From Candidatus Hydrogenedentota bacterium (GTDB lineage: Bacteria; Hydrogenedentota; Hydrogenedentia; Hydrogenedentiales; CAITNO01), in contig CAIXUF010001135.1 in NCBI GenBank assembly GCA_903922535.1, positions 1 through 10,198 of the forward strand: a DNA stretch of 10,198 nucleotides. Reading direction: 5' to 3'. The notes below the pieces were generated by a model. It did no database searches, was not told where the DNA came from, and saw nothing but the letters and a program-made list of their open reading frames with translations. Shown here in pieces: positions 1 through 6,349 of the stretch (the stretch's first letter is position 1; the number at the start of each line of letters is the position of its first letter). A program made the translations under genes and the position numbers.

Positions 1-639
1 GGGCACTTCCATTTCAAAAAGGCTGCGGACGAGGTCCACCGAGGTCCGGGAAAGCTTCACCGACGTGCCCTTGGGCAGCTTCTCAACCTTGACAACCTGG
101 GCGCGGATGCGGTCGCCGACCTTGTATTTTTCGCGGGGCGACTGTTCGCTCGGCATCACGATCGCATCAACCTGGCCGATGCTAACGATGATGCTGTTGC
201 TCATGATGCGCTTCACGGTCCCAGTCACAAGATCGCCCTCGCGCTCCTTGAATTCCCCGTAGATCCGGTCCCGCTCCGCGTCCTTCAGCTTTTGAATGAT
301 GACCTGGCGCGCTGTCTGTGCGGCTATCCGCCCGAAATCCCTGGGCTCCGCGGGAAGTTTGAGACGGTTCCCCACCACCACGTCCGCATTCAGCGCGAGC
401 GCATCCTCAAGGGATATCTCCGCGGTGGGATCCTTGACATGTTCCGTCACCATCCTGATTTCATACACGTTGAAGGCCAGCGAGTGCGGGTCCACCTCCA
501 CCGCGATATTCGAGGAGCGGGTGATGCTCTTTCGCGCGGCCGTTTCTATGGCGCCGCGGATGGCCTCGAGAAGGGTCTCGCGGTCAACACTTTTAAGCTT
601 CTCTATCTGCTCAAGGGCAAGTTTTAGATCGTCGGCCAA
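1..639 (-). CDS. nusA: Transcription termination/antitermination factor NusA (N-terminal 213 residues, truncated by window edge)
   Basis: NusA binds RNA polymerase and modulates pausing, termination and antitermination. The visible 213 residues hold the N-terminal polymerase-binding domain (about 1-125) and an S1 RNA-binding domain (about 134-198). The junction carries the family signature: RIAAQTARQVI at 104-114, AERDRI at 121-126 and REGDLVTGTVKRI at 133-145. The end, SRTSVDLVRSLFEMEVP, is the S1-to-KH1 transition; the KH domains lie beyond base 1. The start is TTG at 639, because an in-frame TAG at 658-660 blocks any earlier start and a GGAGG sits 8 bases upstream. The gene follows rimP by 24 bases, the widespread rimP-nusA-infB arrangement, so infB is expected further left (inference). 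Family identity is very secure; only the C-terminus is unseen. Confidence 0.96.
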   Translation of the reverse strand, partial: MADDLKLALEQIEKLKSVDRETLLEAIRGAIETAARKSITRSSNIAVEVDPHSLAFNVYEIRMVTEHVKDPTAEISLEDALALNADVVVGNRLKLPAEPRDFGRIAAQTARQVIIQKLKDAERDRIYGEFKEREGDLVTGTVKRIMSNSIIVSIGQVDAIVMPSEQSPREKYKVGDRIRAQVVKVEKLPKGTSVKLSRTSVDLVRSLFEMEVP

Positions 640-647
640 GGCTGTAT

Positions 648-652
648 CCTCC
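648..652 (-). promoter_or_regulatory. Ribosome binding site of nusA (GGAGG)
   Basis: GGAGG on the minus strand, 8 bases before the TTG at 639. With the in-frame TAG at 658-660 it fixes the unusual TTG start of nusA. Confidence 0.8.
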
Positions 653-663
653 GCTTTCTATCG

Positions 664-1122
664 CTAGCGGTTCAGTCTCGCTTTTTTCAAGTTCTCAATA
701 TGGATCGAAACGGTCTCTCCATCCACTTCCAGAAGGACCAAACCGTCCTCGAATCCTCTAAGCATGCCGGAAAAACGGCTGCGTCCGCCCACCAGGGCGT
801 GCGTCACCACTTTTACCGGTTCTCCCACAAAACGCAAAAAATGCTCCGGCTTCCGCAACGGACGTTCGAAGCCCGGAGAGGAAACCTCAAGCATGTATTC
901 AGCGCCAATAAAGTCCCGCACGTCAAGCACCGGACTGAGCAACTGCGACACCGCCGTGCAGTCGTCCAGCGTTATTCCACCGGACGCCTTGTCCACGTAG
1001 ACCCGCAAAATCATGACACCATCCTGCCGGCCATATTCGACTTCGACCAGTTCGTACCCCTGTTCTCTCAGTTCAGGGTCGAACACTGCCCAAGCAGTGC
1101 GTATAATCTCGTCTACCGTCAA
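664..1122 (-). CDS. rimP: Ribosome maturation factor RimP
   Basis: RimP assists maturation of the 30S ribosomal subunit in the cytoplasm. The 152-residue product has the usual family length and two-domain layout. The N-terminal alpha/beta domain ends in the diagnostic YMLEVSSPGFERPLR (76-90), and the C-terminal SH3-like domain (about 91-150) ends with the usual ENLKKARL. VDEIIRTAW, GYELVEVEY and VYVDKASGGITLDDC also fit the family. The start is TTG at 1122, with GGAG 8 bases upstream. An ATG at 1134-1136 is out of frame and meets a stop after five codons. rimP is first in a rimP-nusA unit and has its own promoter and a leader containing a terminator-like hairpin, so expression is probably controlled by attenuation (inference). 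Confidence 0.95.
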   Translation of the reverse strand: MTVDEIIRTAWAVFDPELREQGYELVEVEYGRQDGVMILRVYVDKASGGITLDDCTAVSQLLSPVLDVRDFIGAEYMLEVSSPGFERPLRKPEHFLRFVGEPVKVVTHALVGGRSRFSGMLRGFEDGLVLLEVDGETVSIHIENLKKARLNR

Positions 1123-1130
1123 ATAAAACG

Positions 1131-1134
1131 CTCC
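1131..1134 (-). promoter_or_regulatory. Ribosome binding site of rimP (GGAG)
   Basis: GGAG on the minus strand, 8 bases before the TTG at 1122. This is the same spacing as for nusA and supports the TTG start. Confidence 0.7.
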
Positions 1135-1138
1135 ATGT

Positions 1139-1157
1139 TCCGGTCCCGAAGACCGGA
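1139..1157 (-). promoter_or_regulatory. Second hairpin in rimP leader
   Basis: Perfect 7-bp inverted repeat (TCCGGTC/GACCGGA) around 5 bases that read UUCGG in the RNA. It lies between the terminator-like hairpin and the rimP ribosome binding site, ending 4 bases before GGAG. There is no T tract, so it is not a terminator. It could be a translation-modulating or stabilising element (inference). Confidence 0.55.
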
Positions 1158-1165
1158 CTTACAAT

Positions 1166-1193
1166 AAAAAAAGTGGGCGAAAACCCACTTTTT
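1166..1193 (-). terminator. Intrinsic terminator / candidate attenuator in rimP leader
   Basis: A perfect 10-bp inverted repeat (AAAAAGTGGG at 1168-1177 with CCCACTTTTT at 1184-1193, loop 6) reads on the minus strand as a GC-core stem followed by seven Ts. That is the classic intrinsic-terminator layout. It lies about 20-45 bases downstream of the predicted transcription start and upstream of rimP, so it would act inside the leader and not after a gene. Terminator-like hairpins in rimP leaders are known in other bacteria (Rfam has a rimP-leader family, from memory). The A/T-flanked stem is symmetric and would also work for plus-strand transcripts, but no gene is seen there. Confidence 0.75.
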
Positions 1194-1219
1194 CGCACGG
1201 GCACATTGTTACAGCCGTG

Positions 1220-1249
1220 ATACTAGCACAACCCCGCGCCAGTGCGCAA
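1220..1249 (-). promoter_or_regulatory. Sigma70-type promoter for rimP-nusA
   Basis: Minus strand: TTGCGC at 1249-1244, an 18-base spacer, then TAGTAT at 1225-1220 preceded by TGC, an extended -10. The expected transcription start near 1213 gives a leader of about 90 bases containing both hairpins. Match to consensus is by eye. Confidence 0.6.
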
Positions 1250-1394
1250 CTTCCCCCAGTAAGCGGTCAACAATTTCCGCAGAAAACTCAGGTTATTCAT
1301 CGTCTCAAGAGGCGGGTTGTGCGCGTTTCTGCCCGAAAATAAAGACGTTGGTTGTTTGTATGGTCCCGGTCCCGCTTGGCTCATAATTCGTCGT

Positions 1395-1417
1395 AAAAGC
1401 ATTTTGCGCGAATGCTT
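1395..1417 (-). terminator. Weak candidate terminator after pgeF
   Basis: A 7-bp inverted repeat (AAGCATT/AATGCTT) with a 7-base loop begins 7 bases after the pgeF stop and is followed by TTTTA on the minus strand. Position is right for a terminator, but the stem is AT-rich, so efficiency is doubtful. Confidence 0.4.
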
Positions 1418-1423
1418 CTACCC

Positions 1424-2125
1424 CTATATCATTCCCACAGCAAGATTGCGCTTTGCGGTACCCGACTTCCGGTAACTGTGGAAACCTGTCCCGCATAAAG
1501 TACAGATTTGCGTGACAGTAATATGCTCGGCAACAATTCCACATTGTACCAATTGACGACGATTGGTCTCCCAAAGATCAAGATTTCTTCCTGAAACAGG
1601 GAAGCCCAACGCGCTCAATTCCCCGGCCATGTCGGCGGAAAGCTCATAGCAACAGGGGCCGACCGACGGACCGATAATACAAACCAGATCCCCCGGCAGA
1701 CAGCCATACTTTTCCGTCATCGCCAGCACGCCGACTGCGGCAATTCCTGCCACGGTACCGTCCCGCCCTGCATGAAACAGGCCGATCGCAAGGCGAACCG
1801 GGTCAACAATCCACAGCGGAACGCAGTCTGCCACACTTATGCCAAGGGCGATGCCCGGAATGTTGGTGACAAGTCCGTCCCCCGGTGGCCAACTGCCGAC
1901 GACATTTTCAGGAGAAATCCTCAGGTAATTCTTATCGACGGGGTGGATGACGGTGCCGTGAACCTGTCTCGCGCGAGCCAGCCGTGAGGGTTCAATGCCG
2001 CAATTGCGCAAGAAGGTTCTTCGTGATTCCTCCGCCTCAGGTCGCGAAGAACAGTCTCCGTCATCCGTGCCCGACATTGCCGCCACGGTCATTCCGGTCT
2101 GTTCCAATGCGTGGAAACGGAGCAA
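1424..2125 (-). CDS. pgeF: PgeF/YfiH family (laccase-domain, polyphenol oxidase-like) protein
   Basis: This family was long annotated as polyphenol oxidase. Members have been reported as purine nucleoside phosphorylases/adenosine deaminases, and E. coli PgeF removes mis-incorporated L-serine from peptidoglycan precursors. Numbered from the start used here (233 residues), the metal-site residues are present: His56 in RQVHG, Cys101 in VADCVP and His118 in FHAG. PGDGLVTNIPG, IGPSVGPCCYEL, ICTLC and FHSYR are typical. The usual HAGWRG reads HAGRDG here. I chose TTG at 2125 because AAAGG lies 8 bases upstream. TTG at 2149 is also in frame and would add 8 residues but has no visible Shine-Dalgarno. 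The gene lies 99 bases after the TPR gene with no strong terminator between, so cotranscription is possible. Family call is firm; exact activity is not. Confidence 0.9.
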   Translation of the reverse strand: MLRFHALEQTGMTVAAMSGTDDGDCSSRPEAEESRRTFLRNCGIEPSRLARARQVHGTVIHPVDKNYLRISPENVVGSWPPGDGLVTNIPGIALGISVADCVPLWIVDPVRLAIGLFHAGRDGTVAGIAAVGVLAMTEKYGCLPGDLVCIIGPSVGPCCYELSADMAGELSALGFPVSGRNLDLWETNRRQLVQCGIVAEHITVTQICTLCGTGFHSYRKSGTAKRNLAVGMI

Positions 2126-2133
2126 GGATTGTA

Positions 2134-2138
2134 CCTTT
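2134..2138 (-). promoter_or_regulatory. Ribosome binding site of pgeF (AAAGG)
   Basis: AAAGG within GGGAAAGG on the minus strand, 8 bases before the TTG at 2125. It is the reason for preferring that start over the TTG at 2149. Confidence 0.5.
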
Positions 2139-2224
2139 CCCGGTTTCAAATGAACGTTTGAAGTAACGCCGTTGACCGCGAAAGACCGCGGGGGGCGGAC
2201 AAGGAAGTCAATGTCCGTTCGCGC

Positions 2225-3370
2225 TCACTTCGGCTTCGGGGTAGGAACGGGTTTCACCGGCTTTGTGAGTTCCTGGGTGATGAACTGTATGTTTCGGTTG
2301 GCATTGATGCCGTCCCGGGACATTCCCGCCAAAGTGGTGACCTGCTGATACGTGGTCAGGGCATTCTGGAGGTCGCCAGTCTGTCGCTGGACTTCGGCCA
2401 GACGCATGAGCGCCTCGACGTTGTTGGGGTTGGCCGCCACGGCAGCCGAAAACTGGCTCTGCGCCAAGTCCGTCTGCCCCATCTGCATGTAGGTGTTCCC
2501 CATCTGGACCATGGCCTTGGTGTCGGTCGGAACGATCTGCAGCGCCGCCTGATACTCGGACAGCGCCTCTTGGGACTGTCCCTGGCGCTGGTAGTAATCG
2601 CCAAGTTCCTGGTGCGCCTGGATGGCATTCGGCGAGCCAACCGCCGCGCGCCGCAATGCCTCCCCCTCCTGCTGGGACATGTTGAGCTGCTTGTAGACTT
2701 GCGCGGCCTGGCCGCTGGCCTGTGGATCGTTGCCGGTCATGGACTCAAACTGGGACATGCACTGCAATGCCTGTCCATCCATATTGTTGCGCGCATAGGC
2801 CTGTGCAGCCAGGAGGCGCGACTGGCTGTCCTCCGGCTGCGCGTTCATCCATTGCTGGTAGGTTTGCAGTTCGCTCTTGGTGTTTCCCATCTCGCGCTGC
2901 ACTGCCGCCAGGTTGCGCCACGCGTCGGTGTTGCTTGGGTCCGCTTTGACGCTCTGTTGAAGCAGGGCTGCCGCCTGATCAAGTTTGCCGGACTTGGACA
3001 TTTGTGCGGCACGACGTACCAAGTCCGCCGCCTCGTGGGCGGGGTCCATGGCTGCCTTTTCATTTGCGGCGGCGGCCTTCTCGCGGGCCTGGGCGGACGC
3101 TGCCTCCTGGGCGGGGTCCGCTGTTCCCGGTCCCGCCGCGCGGGGGGCCGACCTTGCCCACGAAGCCGAGTTTCCGCCCCAGGAATCATCCTTTGATTCG
3201 CTTGCTTTCGCTGCGTGGGCCGCCTGTTTGGCCTCTTTTTGGGTGGCTTCCAATTTGGCAAGCGCCGCAAGGGTTTTGTCCTGCGCCTCGCCAAGGCGAA
3301 TCGTTTGCGTGGCCGAGACCACCTCAAGCACCACAACCAATACCCCCAGCGTGATCGACAGACGATTCAT
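2225..3370 (-). CDS. Membrane-anchored tetratricopeptide-repeat protein
   Basis: A 381-residue protein starting at ATG 3370. Residues 5-20 form a hydrophobic N-terminal helix with no clear cleavage site, probably an anchor. Residues 22-60 are an Ala/Lys/Glu-rich likely coiled coil and 61-110 are Ala/Gly/Pro-rich low complexity. From about 113 to 351 come roughly six or seven TPR units; the clearest start near 113, 147, 250, 284 and 318 (for example YQAALQIVPTDTKAMVQMGN and NPNNVEALMRLAEV). The C-terminus is a Pro/Lys tail (KPVKPVPTPKPK). TPR arrays mediate protein-protein contacts, so a periplasmic or envelope scaffold is plausible, but no partner is indicated. Shine-Dalgarno is weak (AAGGA 12 bases upstream). 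I do not recognise a named family. Confidence 0.88.
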   Translation of the reverse strand: MNRLSITLGVLVVVLEVVSATQTIRLGEAQDKTLAALAKLEATQKEAKQAAHAAKASESKDDSWGGNSASWARSAPRAAGPGTADPAQEAASAQAREKAAAANEKAAMDPAHEAADLVRRAAQMSKSGKLDQAAALLQQSVKADPSNTDAWRNLAAVQREMGNTKSELQTYQQWMNAQPEDSQSRLLAAQAYARNNMDGQALQCMSQFESMTGNDPQASGQAAQVYKQLNMSQQEGEALRRAAVGSPNAIQAHQELGDYYQRQGQSQEALSEYQAALQIVPTDTKAMVQMGNTYMQMGQTDLAQSQFSAAVAANPNNVEALMRLAEVQRQTGDLQNALTTYQQVTTLAGMSRDGINANRNIQFITQELTKPVKPVPTPKPK

Positions 3371-3480
3371 GGTAATTCTTAGTCCTTATGTTCCGGTTCA
3401 GTGGATACTGAACAATCGCAGCATTTCGTCAGCGCCCAGTAAGACGCAATTCTTGTCACAAACCCACCCGCCCAATCCTC

Positions 3481-3495
3481 GCGAGACCGTCTCGC
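3481..3495. repeat. 15-base perfect palindrome upstream of TPR gene
   Basis: GCGAGAC-C-GTCTCGC: two 7-base arms around a single central base. This suits a dimeric DNA-binding protein better than an RNA hairpin. It sits about 110 bases before the TPR start and downstream of the candidate promoter. No known regulator motif recognised. Confidence 0.45.
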
Positions 3496-3564
3496 TAGGG
3501 CAAAGCATACTTTGTCATTCTGGAAACCATAGACATCATGAATCAAGATACCGAAGATGAAACT

Positions 3565-3592
3565 TCAATATCCAGATCCATATCACGGTCAA
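3565..3592 (-). promoter_or_regulatory. Candidate promoter for TPR gene
   Basis: Minus strand: TTGACC at 3592-3587, a 16-base spacer and TATTGA at 3570-3565. It would give a leader of nearly 190 bases to the TPR start. Moderate consensus match only. Confidence 0.35.
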
Positions 3593-3854
3593 TCGCCAGA
3601 ACGCCAGGCCCCGAGGGAGAATTCTTTTCCAACTGACTAGACGATAACAACTTACAAGACTAGTACGCCCTTCAAACGCTCGCCCTCTGTGAAAACACGT
3701 CCTTTGTCTCGTCTTGGCTTCCAGCGTGGGCCGGACATCCACATTACACCCGGCTTATTCGAAATGAAACATTATTCCTCAATTGTCCGCAACATCCTCA
3801 GCAGTCGGTGGTTAAACGAGACGTACAGTGCCAAGGTTGACCCTTTGGGCGCCG

Positions 3855-5246
3855 CTACAGGATGTACCGCGTAAGATCCTGCTTTTCCACGGTGCTCTCC
3901 AGACGCTCCTGCACCATGGCTGCGGTAACCTTCACTTTCTGTCCCGCCCGGTCCTGGGCGTCAAAGGAGATTTCCTCCAGCAGGTATTCCATAATGGTGT
4001 GCAAGCGACGCGCGCCAATGTTTTCCGACTCTTCATTGACCTTCTCGCAAAAATGCGCCAAAGCCTCAATGGACTCGTCCTCAAACTCCAGTTCCACCCC
4101 CTCCGTCGCCATCATCGCCTCGTATTGCCGGATAAGGGAGCATTCCGTCTCCCGCAGAATTCGCGAGAATTCGGCCGCCTTGAGACTGGTCAACTCTACC
4201 CGGATGGGAAAGCGGCCCTGCAATTCGGGGATCAGGTCCGAGACTTTGCTCACATGGAACGCCCCGGCGGCGATGAACAGGATGTGATCCGTGCGCACCG
4301 GGCCGTACTTGGTGATGACCGTACTGCCCTCCACAATCGGGAGTATGTCCCGCTGAACGCCCTCGCGGGAAACATCGGGCCCGCTGCCGGGGCTGCCGCG
4401 CCCGGCAATCTTGTCAATCTCATCCAGAAAGACGATTCCCGAATCCTCAACACGCTCGATGGCCTTGCGCGCCGCGAGGTCCATGTCAATCAGTTCCTGA
4501 AGCTCCTCCTGGATAAGCAGTTCCCGCGCCTCGCGGATGGGCATCTTGCGCGATTTGCTGCGCTGCGGCATCACGCGCCCGAGCATTTCCTGCATGTTCA
4601 TGCCCATCTCTTCCATGCCGCTGGCGGCAAACACCTGCATCATCGAGTCCGCACCGGATTCCTTGACGGTCAGCTCCACTTCGCGGTCTTCCAGTTCACC
4701 GGCGCTCAGGCGCGCCGCAAGCATGTCGCGAACCCGTTCATCGGCCGCGTCCCCTTCCAGTTCCTGCACGGCCGGCTCGTCCCCGGAATTGGGGTCCAAG
4801 GGCTTGTAGGCATGGGGAGAATGGGGCCGACGCCCTGGGTAAAGCAGGTCAATGAGCCTCTTTTCAGCCCGTTCCCGGGCCTTGGCCTCGCACTGCTCGC
4901 GCATTTCCGCGCGGATCATCTTTACGGAAGTCTCGGTCAGTTCCCGGATCATGGACTCGCAGTCCCGTCCCACATAGCCCACCTCGGTGAATTTGGAGGC
5001 TTCCACCTTGATGAACGGCGCGTCGGCCATCTTCGACAGGCGGCGGGCGATTTCCGTCTTGCCCACGCCCGTCGGACCGATCATGAGTATGTTCTTCGGT
5101 GCCACTTCGTCGCGCAGATCATCGGGCAACTGCTGGCGACGCCAGCGGTTGCGCAGCGCTATGGCCACCTTCCGCTTCGCCTCGGTCTGCCCGACGATAT
5201 GGCGGTCCAGTTCGTGAACAATCTGCTTCGGGGTCATGTCTTTCAT
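3855..5246 (-). CDS. hslU: ATP-dependent protease ATPase subunit HslU (ClpY)
   Basis: HslU is the hexameric AAA+ unfoldase that feeds substrates to the HslV peptidase in the cytoplasm. The 463-residue product is full length. It has Walker A GPTGVGKT (57-64), pore loop GYVG (90-93), a variable I-domain (about 110-260), Walker B IVFLDEIDK (271-279), the arginine-finger segment ELQGRFPIRVEL (341-352), sensor-2 GARRLHTIMEYLLEEISF (411-428) and the C-terminal RYIL used to dock into HslV. ATG 5246 has AAGG 9 bases upstream. It follows rpiB by 33 bases and is last in the ctpA-to-hslU run. The usual neighbour hslV is absent: no Thr-protease start (TT-I-A followed by GGDGQ) appears anywhere in the window, so HslV must be encoded elsewhere if HslU works as usual. 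Confidence 0.96.
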   Translation of the reverse strand: MKDMTPKQIVHELDRHIVGQTEAKRKVAIALRNRWRRQQLPDDLRDEVAPKNILMIGPTGVGKTEIARRLSKMADAPFIKVEASKFTEVGYVGRDCESMIRELTETSVKMIRAEMREQCEAKARERAEKRLIDLLYPGRRPHSPHAYKPLDPNSGDEPAVQELEGDAADERVRDMLAARLSAGELEDREVELTVKESGADSMMQVFAASGMEEMGMNMQEMLGRVMPQRSKSRKMPIREARELLIQEELQELIDMDLAARKAIERVEDSGIVFLDEIDKIAGRGSPGSGPDVSREGVQRDILPIVEGSTVITKYGPVRTDHILFIAAGAFHVSKVSDLIPELQGRFPIRVELTSLKAAEFSRILRETECSLIRQYEAMMATEGVELEFEDESIEALAHFCEKVNEESENIGARRLHTIMEYLLEEISFDAQDRAGQKVKVTAAMVQERLESTVEKQDLTRYIL

Positions 5247-5279
5247 GAAAATGTGCCTTATTGAGACGGAAAACTGGAC

Positions 5280-5720
5280 TCAGCCCAACTTTTCCACGCG
5301 GCGGCAGTGCCGTTCGCCGCCGCTGAAGGGGGTTTCGAGCCAAATGCGCAACAATTCCAGACAAAGGTCGAGGGTGAGTATGCGGCGCCCAAGACAAATA
5401 ATGTTTGCGTCGTTGTGCTCGCGCGAAAGCCGCGCCATGTCCGGTGTTGCGCAGGCCGCGGCCCGGATGCCGCGATGGCGGTTGGCCGCGATACTGACGC
5501 CGATGCCAGTGCCGCACATCAGCACACCGCGCTCCGCCCGGCCTTCCAACAGGGCCGCGGATACCTTGTCGGCGAAGTCGGGATAGTCCACTGATTCCGG
5601 GCCATAGGTGCCCACGTGGATTACCTCGTGTCCCAGCCCCTCCAAATACTCAATGATCACAGGCATGAAGGGCTCGGGAGCCTCATATCCCGCATGATCA
5701 CAACCCACTGCGAGTTTCAT
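5280..5720 (-). CDS. rpiB: Ribose-5-phosphate isomerase B (RpiB/LacAB family)
   Basis: RpiB interconverts ribose 5-phosphate and ribulose 5-phosphate in the non-oxidative pentose phosphate pathway. The 146-residue protein shows CDHAG (7-11), the phosphate-binding loop and catalytic cysteine in MCGTGIG (C69), and SREHNDANII (99-108) with the ring-opening His102. WLETPF (127-132) and RHCRRVEKL near the end also fit. The cysteine makes it the E. coli-like type and not the actinobacterial type that uses glutamate. Its ATG at 5720 shares one base with the tsaC stop (TGATG), and AAAGGG lies about 8 bases upstream, so it is translationally coupled to tsaC. A tsaC-rpiB pairing is also seen in Firmicutes. 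Confidence 0.95.
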   Translation of the reverse strand: MKLAVGCDHAGYEAPEPFMPVIIEYLEGLGHEVIHVGTYGPESVDYPDFADKVSAALLEGRAERGVLMCGTGIGVSIAANRHRGIRAAACATPDMARLSREHNDANIICLGRRILTLDLCLELLRIWLETPFSGGERHCRRVEKLG

Positions 5721-6349
5721 CAGATGCCCTTTCCGGCCGCGTCCGATGGCCGGGCGCAGACCTTGTGCAACGCTTCAATTCCCACGGGACCTGCCCTGAG
5801 CAGCCGGTCCTCATCTGGATCATACACCGTTGACGCGACGGATGCAGGTAAGGTGCCTCCATCGATGACGATGCTCACCCCGACTAACGCCGCAGACTGC
5901 GCCGTCAGGGCCGCCAATTCGCCGGAAAGATTGGCCGAGGTGGAGGTCAATGGACCACCCCATGCCCGGCACAACCGCTGCGCCACCAAGCTTGAGGTGC
6001 ACCGGATGCAAATCTTTGACTGACCGCCGGTTAACAATTCGGAAAGGCCGGATGCGGCAGGCAACAAGAGGGATAACGGCCCGGGCCAAAAGGCATCCAT
6101 GCACCGCTGTGCGCGGGGGGATACCGAGGAAACCAGATCCCGCAATTGTTCCGTTTCCGAAACGATGACGAGCACCGGCTTTCCGTGGTCGCGGTCCTTG
6201 ACGGTAAAGAGCGCCGAAAGCGCGGTTTCGGAAAATGGGTTTACGGACAGTCCATAGACGGTTTCGGTCGGGCAGGCAACCACTTCATCCGCCTGCAGGG
6301 CCTCCACCGCGCGGGCCAGTCCGGGCCCGTCCGGCGGAACCAAGATCAT
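5720..6349 (-). CDS. tsaC: L-threonylcarbamoyladenylate synthase (TsaC/Sua5/YrdC family)
   Basis: This enzyme makes threonylcarbamoyl-AMP from threonine, bicarbonate and ATP, the first step of t6A at position 37 of ANN-decoding tRNAs. The 209-residue product is a single YrdC domain: PTETVYGL (27-34), the KDRDHGKPV substrate loop (51-59), WPGPLSLLL (88-96), GGPLTSTSANLSG (131-143) and ASTVYD (172-177). It lacks the C-terminal Sua5 domain and is closer in length to TsaC. ATG 6349 overlaps the rdgB stop by four bases (ATGA), with GGAG 8 bases upstream inside rdgB. The other t6A genes (tsaB, tsaD, tsaE) are not in the window. Confidence 0.93.
   Translation of the reverse strand: MILVPPDGPGLARAVEALQADEVVACPTETVYGLSVNPFSETALSALFTVKDRDHGKPVLVIVSETEQLRDLVSSVSPRAQRCMDAFWPGPLSLLLPAASGLSELLTGGQSKICIRCTSSLVAQRLCRAWGGPLTSTSANLSGELAALTAQSAALVGVSIVIDGGTLPASVASTVYDPDEDRLLRAGPVGIEALHKVCARPSDAAGKGI

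Larger units (their letters stand above)
3371..3854. other. 484-base intergenic region between hslU and the TPR gene
   Basis: No convincing gene. One open frame on the minus strand (3536-3742, 68 residues) lacks a family look and a ribosome binding site. The stretch looks more AT-rich than the flanking genes. It holds a candidate minus-strand promoter (3565-3592) and a 15-base palindrome (3481-3495). No terminator with a T tract is seen after hslU; CCAA/TTGG arms near 3831-3848 form only an imperfect stem. Confidence 0.6.

Noticed and set aside
2150..2224. Short inverted repeats (CGGACA/TGTCCG and CCGCG/CGCGG) after the TPR gene as a terminator
   Set aside because: No T tract follows either stem on the minus strand; the stems are short and followed by C-rich sequence.
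2570..3196. A 208-codon plus-strand frame opposite the TPR gene
   Set aside because: The composition is a shadow of the Ala/Gln-rich TPR coding strand; no ribosome binding site or recognisable domain.
3496..3540. A 14-codon ATG frame downstream of the candidate TPR promoter, possible leader peptide
   Set aside because: No ribosome binding site, no run of regulatory codons, and no terminator/antiterminator structure after it.
3536..3742. A 68-residue minus-strand frame in the hslU-TPR gap
   Set aside because: No Shine-Dalgarno, no family resemblance and an Arg/Trp-rich composition typical of chance frames.
3828..5264. A 478-codon open frame on the plus strand opposite hslU
   Set aside because: It mirrors hslU almost exactly; hslU carries full AAA+ motifs, whereas the plus frame is His/Arg/Leu-rich with no domain. 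It is a GC-driven antisense shadow.
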